Below are positions 62,745 to 64,000 of a stretch of 64,000 bases of DNA, piece after piece. Each line of letters begins with the position of its first letter. The first letter of the stretch is position 1. The stretch comes from Andreesenia sp964489735 (GTDB lineage Bacteria > Bacillota > Clostridia > Tissierellales > Gottschalkiaceae): NCBI GenBank assembly GCA_964489735.1, contig CAZBAL010000003.1, positions 1 to 64,000 of the forward strand, given 5' to 3'. Position numbers and translations under genes: made by a program. A model generated the notes under the pieces. That model ran no database searches. It saw only the letters and a program-made list of their open reading frames with translations, and had not been told where the DNA came from.

Positions 62745-64000
62745 CTACATCCCTACTTTCTGTTAATTCATTATTGGGAAAAACCAGAGATACTCTTACC
62801 CCTGTTTCTGTATTCTCAATATCTATATACCCATGGTTTTCATTCATCAAGTGATAACTTATAAACAGCCCCAGACCTGTACCCTTTTCTTTTTTAGTTG
62901 TAAACGGATCATATATTTTCTCCATAAAATCTTCATCAATATTTTCACCATCATTTTCAACACATATAAACTTGTAGCTGCAAGTCTCTTTAGTATATAT
63001 GTGTATACTAGCACCCTCTTCACTTGCATCAATTGCATTTATAATTACATTAGTCAGTATTTTATTCATTTGATCAAAATCAATTAAAAGCATAAAATCA
63101 GACTCTATATCTAAATCAAACTCTATATTCTTATCTTTTGCTTTTCCGTATAAGAGACCAGGAATAACCTGTATTTCTATGAAATCTTTTATGTTAATTT
63201 CTGAGGAAATAGCATCTACCGGCTTTGAGTATTCAAGCAGCTCTGTTAACAATCTATTTATATACTCAATCTGCATTGGAACATGGTTCATCAATGATTC
63301 TTTGAACTCATCATCATCATAATTTTCCGGAAGGAGATCTATGAATCCTTTTATGCATGCTAACGGATTTCTTATTTCATGTGCAACATTCAGTAAAAGC
63401 TGTCCCAATGGTTCCAGTCTATTCTTCTGCATCAGAGATTTCTTGAGTATCTCTTTTTCTGTTATATCCTCAAAGTTTATTATTACACCTTGAGTCTCCT
63501 CAGATTCACTGCAAATAGGAGAGTAGCTGACATCAAACCTCAGATCTTCCCCATCTTTCTGTTTAATAGTCATCGTCGTAGAGTATGGATTTCTCATTCC
63601 GTCGAGCATTTCTTGAATTATATCTATAGAAAATACTTCTATGATATCTGTCTCATAGAAAATCTTATATATGATATCGTCCGCACAGACATTCATAACT
63701 TCAGATGCAAACTCGTTGATCGCATTTACTCTGCCTAGTTTGTCTATATAGATTATTCCAACTTTTACATTCTGAGCAATCTGCTTTTCCATCAAGTTCT
63801 CTCTGTTTCCAAACCAGATATTGTATATCCTCTCATACGATCCTTTAGCTTTTATCGTTTTAAGACCCTCATTAAACTTCATACCGAGTTCCTTGTTTTC
63901 CTTTTTAAAAGCGATTGAGTATTTAGTTATATTTATAGGATTGCCTATCTGTCTTATTTCTGACTCTATATTCAGCTTTCCACTAAAATATGTAGCGATG
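62719..64000 (-). CDS. Sensor histidine kinase with solute-binding-type sensor and PAS domain (5' end outside window)
   Basis: The frame stays open to the window edge, so the start is missing; at least 426 aa are visible. The first ~65 visible residues (through ITKYSIAFKKENKELG and KTIKAKGSYERIYNIWFG) are the end of a family-3 solute-binding (SBP_bac_3) domain. Only ~14 residues later the PAS domain starts (VGIIYIDKLGRVNAINEF). Then HisKA with H-box NVAHEIRNPLACIKG and HATPase with NVIINAIDAS and KGTGLGLFIS. No membrane helix separates sensor and PAS, unlike BvgS-type kinases. It overlaps the NtrC-type partner. Confidence 0.9.
   Translation of the reverse strand, partial: IATYFSGKLNIESEIRQIGNPINITKYSIAFKKENKELGMKFNEGLKTIKAKGSYERIYNIWFGNRENLMEKQIAQNVKVGIIYIDKLGRVNAINEFASEVMNVCADDIIYKIFYETDIIEVFSIDIIQEMLDGMRNPYSTTMTIKQKDGEDLRFDVSYSPICSESEETQGVIINFEDITEKEILKKSLMQKNRLEPLGQLLLNVAHEIRNPLACIKGFIDLLPENYDDDEFKESLMNHVPMQIEYINRLLTELLEYSKPVDAISSEINIKDFIEIQVIPGLLYGKAKDKNIEFDLDIESDFMLLIDFDQMNKILTNVIINAIDASEEGASIHIYTKETCSYKFICVENDGENIDEDFMEKIYDPFTTKKEKGTGLGLFISYHLMNENHGYIDIENTETGVRVSLVFPNNELTESRDVGGQSINSR

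Overview
The window is AT-rich, densely coded DNA from an anaerobic low-GC Firmicute. I read it as a Clostridia member, probably near the Peptostreptococcaceae-type amino-acid fermenters. Supporting signs are TTG and GTG starts with strong AGGAGG sites, a CIRCE-controlled groESL, Rex, a glutamate dehydrogenase, a tungsten-type aldehyde:ferredoxin oxidoreductase behind a Moco/Tuco-type riboswitch, FMN and SAM-I riboswitches, an SLH surface protein and a stand-alone ATP-pyrophosphatase subunit of GMP synthetase. I see no rRNA, tRNA, CRISPR array, prophage or intact transposon.

Layout. 1-6.6 kb: amidase; a MarR-pirin-flavin reductase redox operon behind an operator-covered promoter; then padR, a truncated chimeric flavodoxin gene, a CPBP protease and a ThiF-like enzyme. 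6.7-8.9 kb: MoaD-like carrier and AOR with a riboswitch leader. 9.2-15.8 kb: membrane-linked XRE regulator, lipoprotein, GMP synthetase subunit, groEL/groES, DUF554. 16-18.8 kb: a TrpXYZ-like ABC importer. 19-23.1 kb: surface and secreted proteins sharing an ECF-type promoter, with a candidate type I toxin-antitoxin module and a repeat cluster between them. 23.1-33 kb: HutP-family protein, Ogg, potABCD, gdh, rex, ABC-F. 33-39 kb: tsaD and tsaE-tsaB-rimI (tRNA t6A synthesis), ribU. 39-56.6 kb: housekeeping genes (tex, prfB with its frameshift, secA, hpf, pncB, comF, recD2, folD, metK) plus two unrecognised proteins, one with HEAT-like repeats and a HIRAN-like domain. 56.9-64 kb: a regulated purine-related operon.

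The most interesting region is 56.9-64 kb. A kinase whose solute-binding-type sensor runs directly into PAS with no membrane helix between them is paired with an NtrC-type activator. Directly downstream lie three GGAA-W5-TTCC dyads and then a consensus sigma-54 promoter reading into adenine deaminase, an unrecognised polytopic membrane protein and a cyclase-family hydrolase. This looks like a self-contained, substrate-induced nucleobase or purine-derivative utilisation system. Other notable items are the candidate type I toxin-antitoxin (21.0-21.45 kb), the array of same-strand DnaA-box-like 9-mers (46.5 kb) and the shared ECF-type promoter (20.97 and 22.95 kb).
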